A stretch of 64,000 bases of DNA from the NCBI RefSeq assembly GCF_947090785.1, contig NZ_OX352320.1, forward strand, positions 992,001 to 1,056,000, in the 5' to 3' direction. A model generated the notes under the pieces. The model did not search any database. It saw nothing but the letters and a program-made list of their open reading frames with translations, and had not been told where the DNA came from. Positions 17,724 through 27,042 of this stretch are shown piece by piece (within the stretch, counting starts at the first letter, position 1; each line of letters begins with the position of its first letter). Position numbers and translations under genes: made by a program. The stretch is from Rheinheimera sp. MM224 (GTDB lineage Bacteria; Pseudomonadota; Gammaproteobacteria; Enterobacterales; Alteromonadaceae).

Positions 17724-18920
17724 ATGTATGAAAGATTGATGCAGATGATGAATATGAAATACTTTCTGAACATCTGTGTAGCTGTGCTTTTAACTGCATG
17801 TCAGCAAAACAATAGCCCAACTACTGCCCCTGACACCTTATGGAATGATGACTTGTTTCAGCCAGTGGCTGAGGTTGTGGAATCACCTGAGCAAATTTTT
17901 GCCTTACCTGATCAAGTTAAAATGGAAATCCGGTCTCTGACTCGATCTTCAGATTCTGCACGGGAAAAAACCGATGCATTACTCACTTATTTGTTTTCAA
18001 AAAAAGGCACCAACTTGTTGTATCAAAACGATGCAACTTTAACTGCCACTGAGACTCTGGCCGCCAGACAGGCTAATTGTTTGTCTTTGACCATATTGTC
18101 TTATAGCCTGGCACAAGAGTTAGATCTGTATGTGGAATTCAGAGATATTAAAATTCCTGAATACTGGACTCAGAATAATGGCCAGAGTTTATTAAATGGT
18201 CATGTAAATTTGAATGTTGTGGGTGGTAAAAATGTCAAAACTAATGGCAATGTAGATTACAGCGTGTTTAGTTATGTAATTGATTTTGGCGTGCAAAGTA
18301 ATAAAAGTCATTTTCCCTCTGTTGCACTGAAACAGAGCCAGGTGATTGCCATGTTCTATAACAACAAAGCTGCGGAAGCTATGGTCTATGGCAAAGATGA
18401 TCTGTCATATACTTATTTAAAGGCCGCCATCAAAGCGGACCCTTTAGCCGCGGAGAACTGGAATAATCTTGCTGTGTTATACCGGAAAAAACAGCAGTTT
18501 GAGCTGGCCGAAAAAGCCTATTTACTCTCAGGTAGATTGGATCCGGAACAACTGAATGCCAAAGCGAATTTAGCGCTACTTTATGAAGCGACAGGACAAA
18601 CAGAAAAGGCTGAACAATTAAAACGTCTGGTCGATTCAAAACGGAATCAAAACCCCTATTACCACATTATGTTAGGCGATGAATCTTTCGCTTCTGGCGA
18701 TGTACAGAGTGCTATCGAGCATTACAGAAAAAGTCTGGCCTTGGATAAAAAGTCAGCAGAGGCCTTATTTGGGCTGGCCAAAGCTCACTTGTCGCTTGGA
18801 ATGACAGATAAAGCAGAGCAGTATTTACGCTCTGCCGCGCGGTCAGCTCCAAACAGGTCTGAACGTGATCGCTATCAGGGTAAACTGGATCGATTGATCA
18901 CTGCAGTGGTTCAGCATTAA
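17724..18920 (+). CDS. Lipoprotein with transglutaminase-like and TPR domains
   Basis: The N-terminus (CVAVLLTACQQ) is a lipoprotein signal with the lipidated Cys near residue 26, so the protein is membrane-anchored outside the cytoplasm. Residues ~60-190 look transglutaminase-like: Cys in RQANCLSLTILSYSLA and His in LNGHVNLNV are at matching places, but no clear third residue was found. Residues ~225-390 hold about four TPR units (AAENWNNLAVLYRKKQQFEL, AKANLALLYEATGQTEKAEQ, AEALFGLAKAHLSLGMTDKA). The start is uncertain among several in-frame ATGs between 17724 and 17754. The M28 peptidase gene follows after 13 bp, so the two are likely one operon acting in the envelope. Confidence 0.82.
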   Translation: MYERLMQMMNMKYFLNICVAVLLTACQQNNSPTTAPDTLWNDDLFQPVAEVVESPEQIFALPDQVKMEIRSLTRSSDSAREKTDALLTYLFSKKGTNLLYQNDATLTATETLAARQANCLSLTILSYSLAQELDLYVEFRDIKIPEYWTQNNGQSLLNGHVNLNVVGGKNVKTNGNVDYSVFSYVIDFGVQSNKSHFPSVALKQSQVIAMFYNNKAAEAMVYGKDDLSYTYLKAAIKADPLAAENWNNLAVLYRKKQQFELAEKAYLLSGRLDPEQLNAKANLALLYEATGQTEKAEQLKRLVDSKRNQNPYYHIMLGDESFASGDVQSAIEHYRKSLALDKKSAEALFGLAKAHLSLGMTDKAEQYLRSAARSAPNRSERDRYQGKLDRLITAVVQH

Positions 18921-18933
18921 GAGGTAAATCGCA

Positions 18934-19872
18934 GTGCCGAAGTTTTATTCTATTGCGCTCTGTGCACTGCTGTTTTTGCTTCAGGTTCTGAGTTTTAACC
19001 TAAAAGCGAATTCAGCCTTACTGCATGATATCCAGCAATTATCAGATGAACCTATGGCAGGACGTAAAACTGCACAGCCAGGTGCTGAGTTGGCGCGTCA
19101 GTATATACGACAGCGCTTTGCTGATTTGGGCTTAGTGGCGTTACAGCCAGATTTTCAGCATCCTTTTGACTACAGCATAGGTTTTGTAGACAAGCAAGGT
19201 GTGAACCTGATCGCAACATTAAAAGGCTGCAACAGTGCTGACCGTTACATAGTGATGACGGCACATTATGATCACTTAGGCACTATAGCCGGCAAGGTTT
19301 ACAACGGTGCGGACGACAATGCATCTGGTGTAGCCACTATGTTGGCTTTAGCTGCACTGTTAAAAACTCAGCCTTGCCCTTCATACAGTTATCTTTTTAT
19401 TGCTACCGACGCCGAAGAATCGGGGCTTCATGGCGCTAAAGCTTTTGTCGCTGAACCAGCAGTACCGCTACAGCAACTTATACTGAATATTAATCTGGAT
19501 ATGCTCAGCCGCGGGGAGCGGGCGAATCACTTGTATCTGTATGGCGCTCATTCTTTGCCTGGGGTAACGGATTATCTGAACGCGGGGGATTTTTCAGTGA
19601 ATTTAAAACTAAGGCACAGAGGCAAAGGGCTCAGAGGGCAAAACAGGTTGGACTGGGCTAATGCCAGCGATCACGCACCTTTTCGCCGGGCCGGTATCCC
19701 GTATTTGTTTTTTGGCGTTGATACCCATACTCACTACCATACACCGCAGGATGATTGGCAGAATATAGACCCAGCTTATCTGCAGCGGATGTTTGAGAGT
19801 CTGAGTTCTATCGTATTGTGGCTGGATAAACAGCCGCCAGAATGGTATCAGGCGGCGCGAAAACCTAGATAA
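18934..19872 (+). CDS. M28-family zinc aminopeptidase, exported
   Basis: GTG start at 18934 behind AGAGG gives 312 residues with a signal peptide (hydrophobic residues 5-20, cleavage after ~26). Metal and catalytic residues of family M28 are present: His and Asp in TAHYDHLG and NGADDNASG, the Glu pair in TDAEESGLHG, Asp in NLDMLSRGE and His in THTHYHTPQDDW. It likely removes N-terminal residues from peptides in the periplasm or outside. It is 13 bp after the TPR lipoprotein gene and likely co-transcribed. Confidence 0.88.
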   Translation: MPKFYSIALCALLFLLQVLSFNLKANSALLHDIQQLSDEPMAGRKTAQPGAELARQYIRQRFADLGLVALQPDFQHPFDYSIGFVDKQGVNLIATLKGCNSADRYIVMTAHYDHLGTIAGKVYNGADDNASGVATMLALAALLKTQPCPSYSYLFIATDAEESGLHGAKAFVAEPAVPLQQLILNINLDMLSRGERANHLYLYGAHSLPGVTDYLNAGDFSVNLKLRHRGKGLRGQNRLDWANASDHAPFRRAGIPYLFFGVDTHTHYHTPQDDWQNIDPAYLQRMFESLSSIVLWLDKQPPEWYQAARKPR

Positions 19873-19890
19873 TCTGCTTTAGGTTTCAGA

Positions 19891-21165
19891 TCATGGGGCT
19901 GGGATCCACTCTGGATCATCAGTCAGTCGGGGGAACTCACCACTGTTCCAGTCTGCTTTGGCTTGCACTAAACGTTCTGGGTTTCTGGCAACAAAATTCC
20001 AACTGAGCAGTACTGGGTCTGCCACTTCATCGCCACCCAGTACCATAAAGTGCGCACCATCATCGCCAGCGACCACAGTTAAATCTTCTGTCATCACCAA
20101 CATTTGACCTGCGTTCAGAACGGGTTGTTTTAACGACCCTTTGGCCAGATAAATCGCCAGTTGCTGTTCAGACTTCGGTAAGGCCAAGCTGGCGCACGGA
20201 TCCAGTTTCAGCTCAGCATAACAACAGCGGGCGGGAAAACTAACTACTGAAGTCTGAGAAAAATACTCACCTAACAACACCCGAATTTCACTGCCCGGCA
20301 CCTGGATTGCGGGAAATAACGCCGCCGGATAATGTTGAAACGAAGGTTCAGATTCCGCTTCATCTTCTGGCAGCACTAACCAGATTTGCATACCTTCAAC
20401 CTGGACTTGTTCTTCACGGATATCGGCTGGAATACGTTCTGAATGCGCTATGCCGCTACCTGCACGCATCAGGTTAATAGCACCGGGTTCAATCAGTTGT
20501 TTGGTACCTAGCGTGTCACTATGCAGCATAGCGCCGGAAAATAAGTAGGTGACGGTAGCAAGGCCAATATGCGGGTGCTGACGCACATCACCTTCTGTGT
20601 TGCCTGCAGCAAAAGTAGCTGGGCCCATATGATCCACAAAAATAAAAGGACCAACACGGCGCTGTGCTTTGGCTGGTAATAATCGCTTGATCATAAAACC
20701 AATATCACGGGCCTGCGGCTGAATAATCAAAGGCTCGCTGCTTTCAGTTAGTGCTGGCACTGGTTCAGCTTTGAGGCTGGTATGCACCTGTACTTCGGTT
20801 TGGGTCATCAATTTATGGATAGGGCATTTGTCTGCAATGGCCAGTAACTGTTCGCGCTGCTCTGCCGTTAAATCACCTATCAGTTCCAGACTAACATGCA
20901 ACTGATACAAACCTTTGCCTTCGGCACTGTCATCCCGGCTGATTTCCACTTTGACTTCTTGTAGCGGAATATTTTTGCGTTTGGCAAACAACTGCAATGT
21001 CATAGCTTTACAAGTGGCTACTGCTGCATCAAATAAATCATGTGGATCTGGCCCAGTGTCAGTTCCTCCAGCAACCTGAGTTAAGTCAGCATTGATCTGA
21101 TGGCTATCAATTTGAATGGTCTGTCGTAATTGACCCGGTGTATGTTGGCTGACAGTAATGGTCAT
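19891..21165 (-). CDS. OsmC-pirin fusion protein
   Basis: Two families in one 424-residue chain. Residues 1-~130 are OsmC-like: the redox cysteines are Cys52 (AVATCKAMTL) and Cys114 (ADKCPIHKLM). Residues ~140-424 are pirin: metal ligands His197 and His199 (RQHPHIGLATVTYLF), His241 and Glu243 (GSGIAHSERIP). OsmC proteins reduce organic peroxides with thiols; bacterial pirins are metal-dependent cupins, some with quercetinase activity. Fusing them suggests an oxidative or electrophile-stress function, which is inference. The frame is continuous with no sign of a join artefact. It stands alone between convergent peptidase and same-strand photolyase gene (59 bp gap). Confidence 0.9.
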   Translation of the reverse strand: MTITVSQHTPGQLRQTIQIDSHQINADLTQVAGGTDTGPDPHDLFDAAVATCKAMTLQLFAKRKNIPLQEVKVEISRDDSAEGKGLYQLHVSLELIGDLTAEQREQLLAIADKCPIHKLMTQTEVQVHTSLKAEPVPALTESSEPLIIQPQARDIGFMIKRLLPAKAQRRVGPFIFVDHMGPATFAAGNTEGDVRQHPHIGLATVTYLFSGAMLHSDTLGTKQLIEPGAINLMRAGSGIAHSERIPADIREEQVQVEGMQIWLVLPEDEAESEPSFQHYPAALFPAIQVPGSEIRVLLGEYFSQTSVVSFPARCCYAELKLDPCASLALPKSEQQLAIYLAKGSLKQPVLNAGQMLVMTEDLTVVAGDDGAHFMVLGGDEVADPVLLSWNFVARNPERLVQAKADWNSGEFPRLTDDPEWIPAP

Positions 21166-21224
21166 AAATAAATCCTTTTGAAGGTAACTGAACTCAGCAT
21201 ATATTAAATAGACCCTGCAGTGGC

Positions 21225-22742
21225 TTATTCGTTCAGATCTAAGCTAAGTTGTGCTGTTGAACTTACTGATTTAGCGCTGCGCCTTGATGGTCTTTTTCTG
21301 CTGGCATGGCGCTGTACGAGCTGGCGTTTTTGCTCACGCCACCATTGCGGATCCTGTTGTTGTTTGCATTCAGTTAAGCGCTGTTTAGCCAGTCGCATTG
21401 CTTGTTGCAGGTCCACCACAGGCATGGGGTAATCTCTGCCCAGCACACAGCCATATTGATGCTGTAACGACAATGGCATGAGCCAAGGCTGATGCAACCA
21501 GCTATCTGGTAGCAAACGCAGTTCAGGGCACCAACGCCTTATAAATTGTCCTTGGGGATCTTTTTGCTGGCTTTGTAATACGGGGTTGTACATCCGGTTT
21601 GGATTAATGCCCGTGGTGCCAGCCTGCATCTGGATTTGTGGATAATGAATACCTGGCTCGTAATCGATAAAACACTGCGCCAGATGCAAAGCCACAGGCC
21701 GCCAGTCCAGCCATAAGTGATAACAGGCAAAAGCCACTAACATGGCACGAGCACGGAAATGCAGCCAGCCAGTGGCCAGCAAGCTACGCATACAAGCATC
21801 AATCAGCGGGTAGCCGGTATAGCCATGAGACCAGGCCCAGAACCAATCGGTATTAAAATCTTGCTTACGCAAACGGGCATAACCTGGATGCAGGGCTTCG
21901 GTTTCAATCAGCGGATCGGATTCCAGCTTCTGGATGAAATGACAATGCCAACGCAATCTGCTGTAAAACGACGATAAACCAAAACTTAAGGCAGGTTGTT
22001 GCTTGATGCTGCGTAGCGTCTGTTGTTGCAAAGCTCTTAAACTCAATTGGCCATACGCCAGATAAGGGCTCAGACGTGAACTGCTGTGCTGTGCTTTATC
22101 AGGCAATGAAATATGCCGGCTGTAGTCTTTTGCCCTGTAATTAAAAAAGCTTTGTACTGTATCTGGCAAGGTAAATGCGGTTTGCCCAGAACTGCAGGAG
22201 GGCAAATCCAACGCCCTCTGTGGTCGAAAAGGTTGAAAGGGCTGACGGCCATGGCAGATAAAAGGCAAAGTTTGAGGTCGCTGGTACAAAGCGCCTGATA
22301 AATACTGATCTGCTTGTTCAGCCCAAAGGTCGCGGTCTTTTAAAGCCCGAAATACAGCATGTTGCTGGTATTGCCGCCAAGGGATGGCCAGCTCTTTTAA
22401 TAGCTGTTTTACCGCCAGATCACGTTGAAAAGTCCATAAGTTGCCGGTTTCTTCATGGCTGAGGACTTGAGCGATCGGAAACTCCTGACACAACTGTCGA
22501 AGCACTTGAGTTGCCGGGCCTTTGATCACCAACAAGGGTTGGCCCAAGGCTGTGAGTTGTTGATCCAGCAGCTGCAGGCTTTGTTCGATAAAGAGCCATT
22601 GTCGCACTGAGGTATCAGGCTGTTGCCAATAATCAGGTTCAATAATATACAAAGGCAATACAGCACCTTGTCGTGCCGCTTCTGCCAAAGGGCCATGGTC
22701 ATCAATACGCAAATCACGTTTAAACCAGACCAAACTGATCAT
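21225..22742 (-). CDS. Class I-like photolyase/cryptochrome family protein
   Basis: From ATG at 22742, which overlaps the preceding gene's stop as ATGA, the protein has 505 residues. The N-terminal photolyase domain begins [18 protein letters not shown]. The FAD domain has [20 protein letters not shown] and [18 protein letters not shown]. Between them the usual asparagine/tryptophan-rich FAD segment is replaced by [19 protein letters not shown], so it belongs to a divergent branch and not to the E. coli PhrB type. It may repair cyclobutane dimers or act as a photoreceptor; the sequence alone does not decide. It is the third gene of a photolyase-family operon. The C-terminus is basic (KRKPSRRS-like), fitting DNA binding. 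Confidence 0.88.
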   Translation of the reverse strand: MISLVWFKRDLRIDDHGPLAEAARQGAVLPLYIIEPDYWQQPDTSVRQWLFIEQSLQLLDQQLTALGQPLLVIKGPATQVLRQLCQEFPIAQVLSHEETGNLWTFQRDLAVKQLLKELAIPWRQYQQHAVFRALKDRDLWAEQADQYLSGALYQRPQTLPFICHGRQPFQPFRPQRALDLPSCSSGQTAFTLPDTVQSFFNYRAKDYSRHISLPDKAQHSSSRLSPYLAYGQLSLRALQQQTLRSIKQQPALSFGLSSFYSRLRWHCHFIQKLESDPLIETEALHPGYARLRKQDFNTDWFWAWSHGYTGYPLIDACMRSLLATGWLHFRARAMLVAFACYHLWLDWRPVALHLAQCFIDYEPGIHYPQIQMQAGTTGINPNRMYNPVLQSQQKDPQGQFIRRWCPELRLLPDSWLHQPWLMPLSLQHQYGCVLGRDYPMPVVDLQQAMRLAKQRLTECKQQQDPQWWREQKRQLVQRHASRKRPSRRSAKSVSSTAQLSLDLNE

Positions 22743-24082
22743 GTTTTTGTCTTCAACTGCTGCAGAAAAGGCCGCCAAAAATCCTGCACAGGTACTTTAG
22801 CTTCAGGCAGATGCACTAAGGCGCCTGCCGCTGTTTTGTGCGGTAACCAATGACGAACAAAGTCGCCTTGCGGATCGTGTGTCAAAGCTTGTTTGATTTG
22901 GTTAAATTGCCGGGCTCCACTGTTGCCGACTCCAGCTATATAAGCCCAGTTACACCAGTTGCTGGCACAATCATAATCCAGCAAATGCTGCTCAAAAAAC
23001 GCCGCGCCTAAACGCCAGTCCTGCTGCAGCTCAAAAATAAGATAACTGGCGACATTCTGCCGGCCACGGTTTGACATCCAGCCTGTGTGCAACAACATCT
23101 TGATATTGGCATCGACAAAAGGCAGACCAGTTTTGCCCTGGCACCAGAGGTCAAAGCGCTTATCAGACACAGGATCAGAGAAATCCAGCGGCGGACGAAA
23201 AGCATTTTTACTAAACCAGGCGCTACTGTGCTGTCGCATCTGCCAGCGAAAATACTCCCGCCATAACAGCTCAAAGCGGATCCAATAAGTGGATTCATTA
23301 GCGATATGCTGTTGTTCAAAATCCAGTACCTGCTGCCAGGTATAACAAGCCGATAAGCAACCATTGGCCAGATAAAAAGACCATAAACTGCTATTCCATT
23401 CGCCATCCAAAGCATCACGACTTTGTTTGTAGCTACGAACAGCTTGTTGTTGCCAGATAAACTGCATCAGTCGCTCTAATGCGGCTGCTTCGTTCAGCAA
23501 GGCAGCAGTTGGGCTGTGATACTGGCTGATAAAGTCGGCCGTTGCTACATCCAAAAGCAGTTCCGTTTCGCCGTAAAACTGCGAAGAAACAGCATAAGAC
23601 TGTGGCTGTTGCACTAAAAGCTCCGGTTCACGCTCTTTCCTGAACGCAGAGAAGCTTTTTGGCAAAGTGGCCAGAGCCGGTCTTAGTCCATGCTGCAACA
23701 AGCTATTGATATCATACAGCTTCAGTTTCAAGCCTGTGCGCTGTAGTTGCTGGTACTGCTCTGGTGCTGTGGGTTCTGCTGCAATTAAGCTTTGTGCCTG
23801 ATATTGCTCTGCCAGCTGTTGCAGGCACTCCGAAGTTCCGCCAATGCGAATATGCAACAGTAGTTGTTTTTGCTGCCATTGCTTTTGCCAGTCCAGCATT
23901 AGCTTTAGCTGAGCCTGCAAACGCGACAGACTTGCACGCTTTATACCGTATTGCGTACTTAGATACTCAACTGGGTCCAACACCAGAACTGCTATCAGTT
24001 GATCAACATCTGCTTGTTCTGACAGCAACAGGTTATCGTGCCAGCGCATGGCTTGATTAAACAGCACCAAAGCGCGTTTCAT
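22739..24082 (-). CDS. Cryptochrome DASH-type protein
   Basis: A 447-residue photolyase-family protein of DASH type. Distinctive segments are [53 protein letters not shown] and [19 protein letters not shown], all close to cry-DASH. Such proteins bind FAD and a folate antenna and repair dimers in single-stranded DNA or serve as blue-light sensors. The ATG overlaps the stop of the upstream gene (ATGA at 24079-24082) and its own stop overlaps the next start, so the three proteins should be made in step. Confidence 0.93.
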   Translation of the reverse strand: MKRALVLFNQAMRWHDNLLLSEQADVDQLIAVLVLDPVEYLSTQYGIKRASLSRLQAQLKLMLDWQKQWQQKQLLLHIRIGGTSECLQQLAEQYQAQSLIAAEPTAPEQYQQLQRTGLKLKLYDINSLLQHGLRPALATLPKSFSAFRKEREPELLVQQPQSYAVSSQFYGETELLLDVATADFISQYHSPTAALLNEAAALERLMQFIWQQQAVRSYKQSRDALDGEWNSSLWSFYLANGCLSACYTWQQVLDFEQQHIANESTYWIRFELLWREYFRWQMRQHSSAWFSKNAFRPPLDFSDPVSDKRFDLWCQGKTGLPFVDANIKMLLHTGWMSNRGRQNVASYLIFELQQDWRLGAAFFEQHLLDYDCASNWCNWAYIAGVGNSGARQFNQIKQALTHDPQGDFVRHWLPHKTAAGALVHLPEAKVPVQDFWRPFLQQLKTKT

Positions 24083-25602
24083 AGCTGCTCCAGATGGATC
24101 AGCAAGGCTTGCGCTTTTGCTGTGATTTGTGCACGCTCGTCATCCGATTTACGGTACCAGTTCTGATAACTCAGCTGCATTCTGGCATTGCCAGACAGCT
24201 GCGCCTGATTACGTTCGAGAAAATTCCAGTACAAGGCGTTAAAAGGGCAGGCGGTGGGACTGGTGGTTTCAGCAACATCGTAAGCACAACTTTTACAGTA
24301 ATTGCTCATACGCTGAATGTATTTACCACTGGCTGCATAAGGCTTAGACGCCAGTACGCCTTCATCGGCAAATAACGCCATACCCAGCGTATTCGGCAGT
24401 TCAACCCACTCGTAAGCATCAGCATAAACAGCAAGGTACCAATCGCAAATTTCTTCGACTGATAAGCCAGCCAATAGTGCAAAGTTACCTGTGATCATCA
24501 GACGCTGAATATGATGCGAATAGGCATATTCAATAGTGTGACTGATGGCTTGTTGCATACAGCGCATTTTGGTTTCTCCCGTCCAGTAATAGGACGGCAA
24601 AGGCGTATGAGCCTTAAGAAAGTTGCGCTCTTTGTACTCTGGCATCAGTAACCAGTACAAACCCCGCACATACTCGCGCCAGCCAATCAATTGGCGAATA
24701 AAACCTTCTGCAGCGTTCAGTGGCACTTTGCCTTCTTTATAAGCCAGCTCCACTTTTTGGCAGACCCAGCGCACATCCAACAGGCCACAGTTTAAATACA
24801 TAGAACAAATGCTGTGAAAAAGATGAGGCTCGTTCAGTTGCATCGCATCCTGATAATCACCAAAGAGTGGCAATTGATGCTCAACAAAATGTAAAAACGC
24901 CTGCCTTGCTTGTTTACCTGTCACTGCGTAACTGAAACTGTCGGCATTGCCCATGTTGTTCGGGAATTGCTGTTTCACCAAAGCTATGACTTGGCTGGTG
25001 ATTTCATCAGGTTCGAACTTGAGGATTTCTGGTAACTGCTGTTTAGCTGATATGGCTTTTCTGTTACTTGCATCGAAATTCCACTGTCCACCTACAGGTG
25101 CTCCGTCTTGCATTAAAAGACCCGTATAGCGGCGCATTTCACGGTAGAAATACTCCATCCGATATTGCTTTCGCCCTTGAGCCCAGTGCTGAAACATGGC
25201 TTTGCTGGCAATAAAACGGTCATCTTCCAGCATCAGCAGTGGACGCTTAAACAGTTGCTGCCAGCTTAAAATCTCCTGCTCTAACCTATATTCGCCGCAT
25301 TCGGTGATACAAATCTGGTCTAGCTCCGGATGGCGTGAAAGTTCAATAGCAACAGCTTCAGTCAAACTGCTAACTTTTTGTTGGTAATCGATATAACTGA
25401 CATCTATGCCTTGCTGCTGCAATACAGCAGCAAAATGACGCATGGCGCTGAAGATCAATATGATTTTTTGTTTGTGATGAGGGGTATAGCTGGCCTCGCT
25501 GGCCACTTCGGCCATCAACACCCTGTCTTGAGGTTGCACGTCGCGTAACGATGACAGAGCGGGACTGAGCTGATCACCTAATACCAGAATTAACTTTGCC
25601 AT
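24079..25602 (-). CDS. FeS-type bacterial cryptochrome/(6-4) photolyase family protein
   Basis: The 507-residue protein matches the deoxyribodipyrimidine photolyase-related (FeS-BCP, PhrB/CryB) family. It begins LILVLGDQLSPALSSL and has the FAD-domain segments QLIGWREYVRGLYW, RLMITGNFALLAG and DAYEWVELPNTLGMALFADEG. Cysteines placed for a 4Fe-4S cluster are in TKMRCMQQA, NYCKSCAYD and TACPFNALYW. Known members repair (6-4) photoproducts using an FAD, a lumazine or similar antenna and the cluster. It is the first gene of the three-gene operon. Confidence 0.93.
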   Translation of the reverse strand: MAKLILVLGDQLSPALSSLRDVQPQDRVLMAEVASEASYTPHHKQKIILIFSAMRHFAAVLQQQGIDVSYIDYQQKVSSLTEAVAIELSRHPELDQICITECGEYRLEQEILSWQQLFKRPLLMLEDDRFIASKAMFQHWAQGRKQYRMEYFYREMRRYTGLLMQDGAPVGGQWNFDASNRKAISAKQQLPEILKFEPDEITSQVIALVKQQFPNNMGNADSFSYAVTGKQARQAFLHFVEHQLPLFGDYQDAMQLNEPHLFHSICSMYLNCGLLDVRWVCQKVELAYKEGKVPLNAAEGFIRQLIGWREYVRGLYWLLMPEYKERNFLKAHTPLPSYYWTGETKMRCMQQAISHTIEYAYSHHIQRLMITGNFALLAGLSVEEICDWYLAVYADAYEWVELPNTLGMALFADEGVLASKPYAASGKYIQRMSNYCKSCAYDVAETTSPTACPFNALYWNFLERNQAQLSGNARMQLSYQNWYRKSDDERAQITAKAQALLIHLEQL

Positions 25603-25784
25603 CTTGGATTACCGTTATTTTGTTTTTTGATACGGCGGTGGCACAGGAACAGATCAGTGACAGTGCGAAAGCTGCCATACCGTTGGATTAACAAAAAACT
25701 GCGGCAGAAGGCAAAATCAAAGCGCATATGTTGCGAATGGTGGGGTTATTATAAGGAAGAATTTTTGCTTTGGAGTGAGCTTTC

Positions 25785-26357
25785 GTGCAATCAAAAACCG
25801 TCAACACAAAAACTGTGAACACAAAAACATGGGTATCAGGCTTGTTTCTTGGCGCTAGTCTGTTTGTTAACTCTGTTGCCGCGCAGGAACATCAGCACGA
25901 AGAACACGGCAGCCACACTCATGGCCAGGCTGTTTTGACTTTTGTGTTGGAAGGCAATGAAGCTGAACTTGCTTTCGCTACTCCTACGGCCAATATTGTT
26001 GGCTTTGAGCATCAGGCCAAAGATGATGCAGAGCGTCAGTTGGTGCAAAAAATGATTGCAGATTTTACCAACGCCAGCTGGTTTAGTTTTGGCGCTGAAG
26101 CCAATTGCACAGTCACAGGCACGGATATCAGCTCAGATTTAACTGCAGAACGTACTACCAAGCCACAGCACGCAGATTTAAATGCCAATTACACTTTAGT
26201 TTGTCAAAACCCGGCGCGTTTGCAGGCGCTGACATTGGATTTAGCCACTATTGCGGCAGGTGTAGAAAAAGTGTCAGTGCAGTGGATAGTGAATGGTGAA
26301 CAAGGGGCTGCGGATTGGGCTGCGGGAGCCGGTGCTTTGCCACTGACAGCGCAATAA
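25785..26357 (+). CDS. ZrgA-like (DUF2796) periplasmic metal-binding protein
   Basis: GTG at 25785 follows GGAG by 9 bases and gives 190 residues. A signal peptide (VSGLFLGASLFVNSVAAQ) is followed by a His-rich mature start EHQHEEHGSHTHGQ, fitting Zn binding. The remaining sequence (AVLTFVLEGNEAELAFATP, NIVGFEHQAKDDAE) is that of DUF2796/ZrgA. In Vibrio the ZrgA protein works with an ABC-type system in zinc uptake, and an ABC ATPase/permease pair lies 700 bp downstream here. The N-terminus carries a short repeat (KTVNTKTVNTKT), reflecting a DNA direct repeat; GTG at 25815 is an alternative start. Confidence 0.82.
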   Translation: MQSKTVNTKTVNTKTWVSGLFLGASLFVNSVAAQEHQHEEHGSHTHGQAVLTFVLEGNEAELAFATPTANIVGFEHQAKDDAERQLVQKMIADFTNASWFSFGAEANCTVTGTDISSDLTAERTTKPQHADLNANYTLVCQNPARLQALTLDLATIAAGVEKVSVQWIVNGEQGAADWAAGAGALPLTAQ

Positions 26358-26374
26358 GGCAAATAAGTATTTAT

Positions 26375-26416
26375 CACCCAATAAAAAATCGGCTTTTGCC
26401 GATTTTTTATTGGGTG
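26375..26416. terminator. Bidirectional terminator, 19-bp stem
   Basis: Bases 26375-26393 pair perfectly with 26398-26416 around a TTTT loop. The GC part is ATCGGC/GCCGAT and it is flanked inside the stem by A6/T6 runs, so it works in both directions. It separates the convergent ZrgA-like and DUF3299 genes. Confidence 0.92.
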
Positions 26417-26427
26417 GAAGAAAGCAC

Positions 26428-26985
26428 TTACTCGTAGGTATATTCTTCGATTTTATCGGCTTTCATCGAGTAAGCCGATTTTGCCAAATCATGACTCATG
26501 GATTCTGTAGTCAAAGTACCGCTGATCCAGAATGGTGAATAAATCATGTCACCTTTGATTTTTTGCTTGTTGGTGACAAAAATAATCTGGTTTGGTGGTG
26601 GTGGAGGTACGTGAATACAGGCACCAAAATAAGGCACCAGGAAAAATGCGGTGACGTTTTGATCAGCATCATATTCCACAGGCACGATAAAACCAGGCAC
26701 TTTTACTTTTTGGTTATTCAGCTCGCCTTTTACATTGGCAGACATTAACACTTCGTTCCAGGCTGCAGCAGCTGGGTCCTGATTACCAAAAGCCTGATTT
26801 AATGCGCCACCGGCTGGAGCTTCACCGCCTTCATGGCTGATTTCCGGCAGTTGTTCCATCTTTTTCAAATCTTCTTCAGGCAATAAATCTGTCCATTCCA
26901 ATGCCTTATAGTCTTCCGCTTTGACTGGTAACGCAGTAAATGCGACCAAAGTCAGAATTAACGCCATGTATAACGATTTAACCAT
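26428..26985 (-). CDS. DUF3299 exported protein
   Basis: The 185-residue protein has a signal peptide (residues 1-23, cleavage after VKAEDY-like A-E). The conserved DUF3299 core is present: VKVPGFIVPVEYD, FFLVPYFGACIHVPPPPPNQ and YSPFWISGTL. The Cys-x-His near the proline run is a candidate metal site. The family is often beside ABC permease/ATPase pairs of the kind found here and is probably a periplasmic partner, but its molecular role is not known to me. It is divergent from the ATPase gene; only 55 bp separate the starts. Confidence 0.85.
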   Translation of the reverse strand: MVKSLYMALILTLVAFTALPVKAEDYKALEWTDLLPEEDLKKMEQLPEISHEGGEAPAGGALNQAFGNQDPAAAAWNEVLMSANVKGELNNQKVKVPGFIVPVEYDADQNVTAFFLVPYFGACIHVPPPPPNQIIFVTNKQKIKGDMIYSPFWISGTLTTESMSHDLAKSAYSMKADKIEEYTYE

Positions 26986-27005
26986 TGGAGCCTCAGCCTC
27001 TGCAT

Positions 27006-27042
27006 ATGTTATAAGGTCACAAAAGAAGCCGTATCATAACAT
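27006..27042. promoter_or_regulatory. Inverted repeat between divergent DUF3299 and ABC genes, Zur-like half-sites
   Basis: ATGTTAT (27006-27012) and ATAACAT (27036-27042) are an exact inverted repeat 23 bp apart, in the 55-bp gap shared by the two divergent genes. Each arm looks like one half of an enterobacterial Zur box (TGTTATA...TATAACA), but the halves are not joined into one 23-bp site. Given the zinc-related neighbours a metal-responsive operator is possible; the assignment is weak. Confidence 0.35.
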
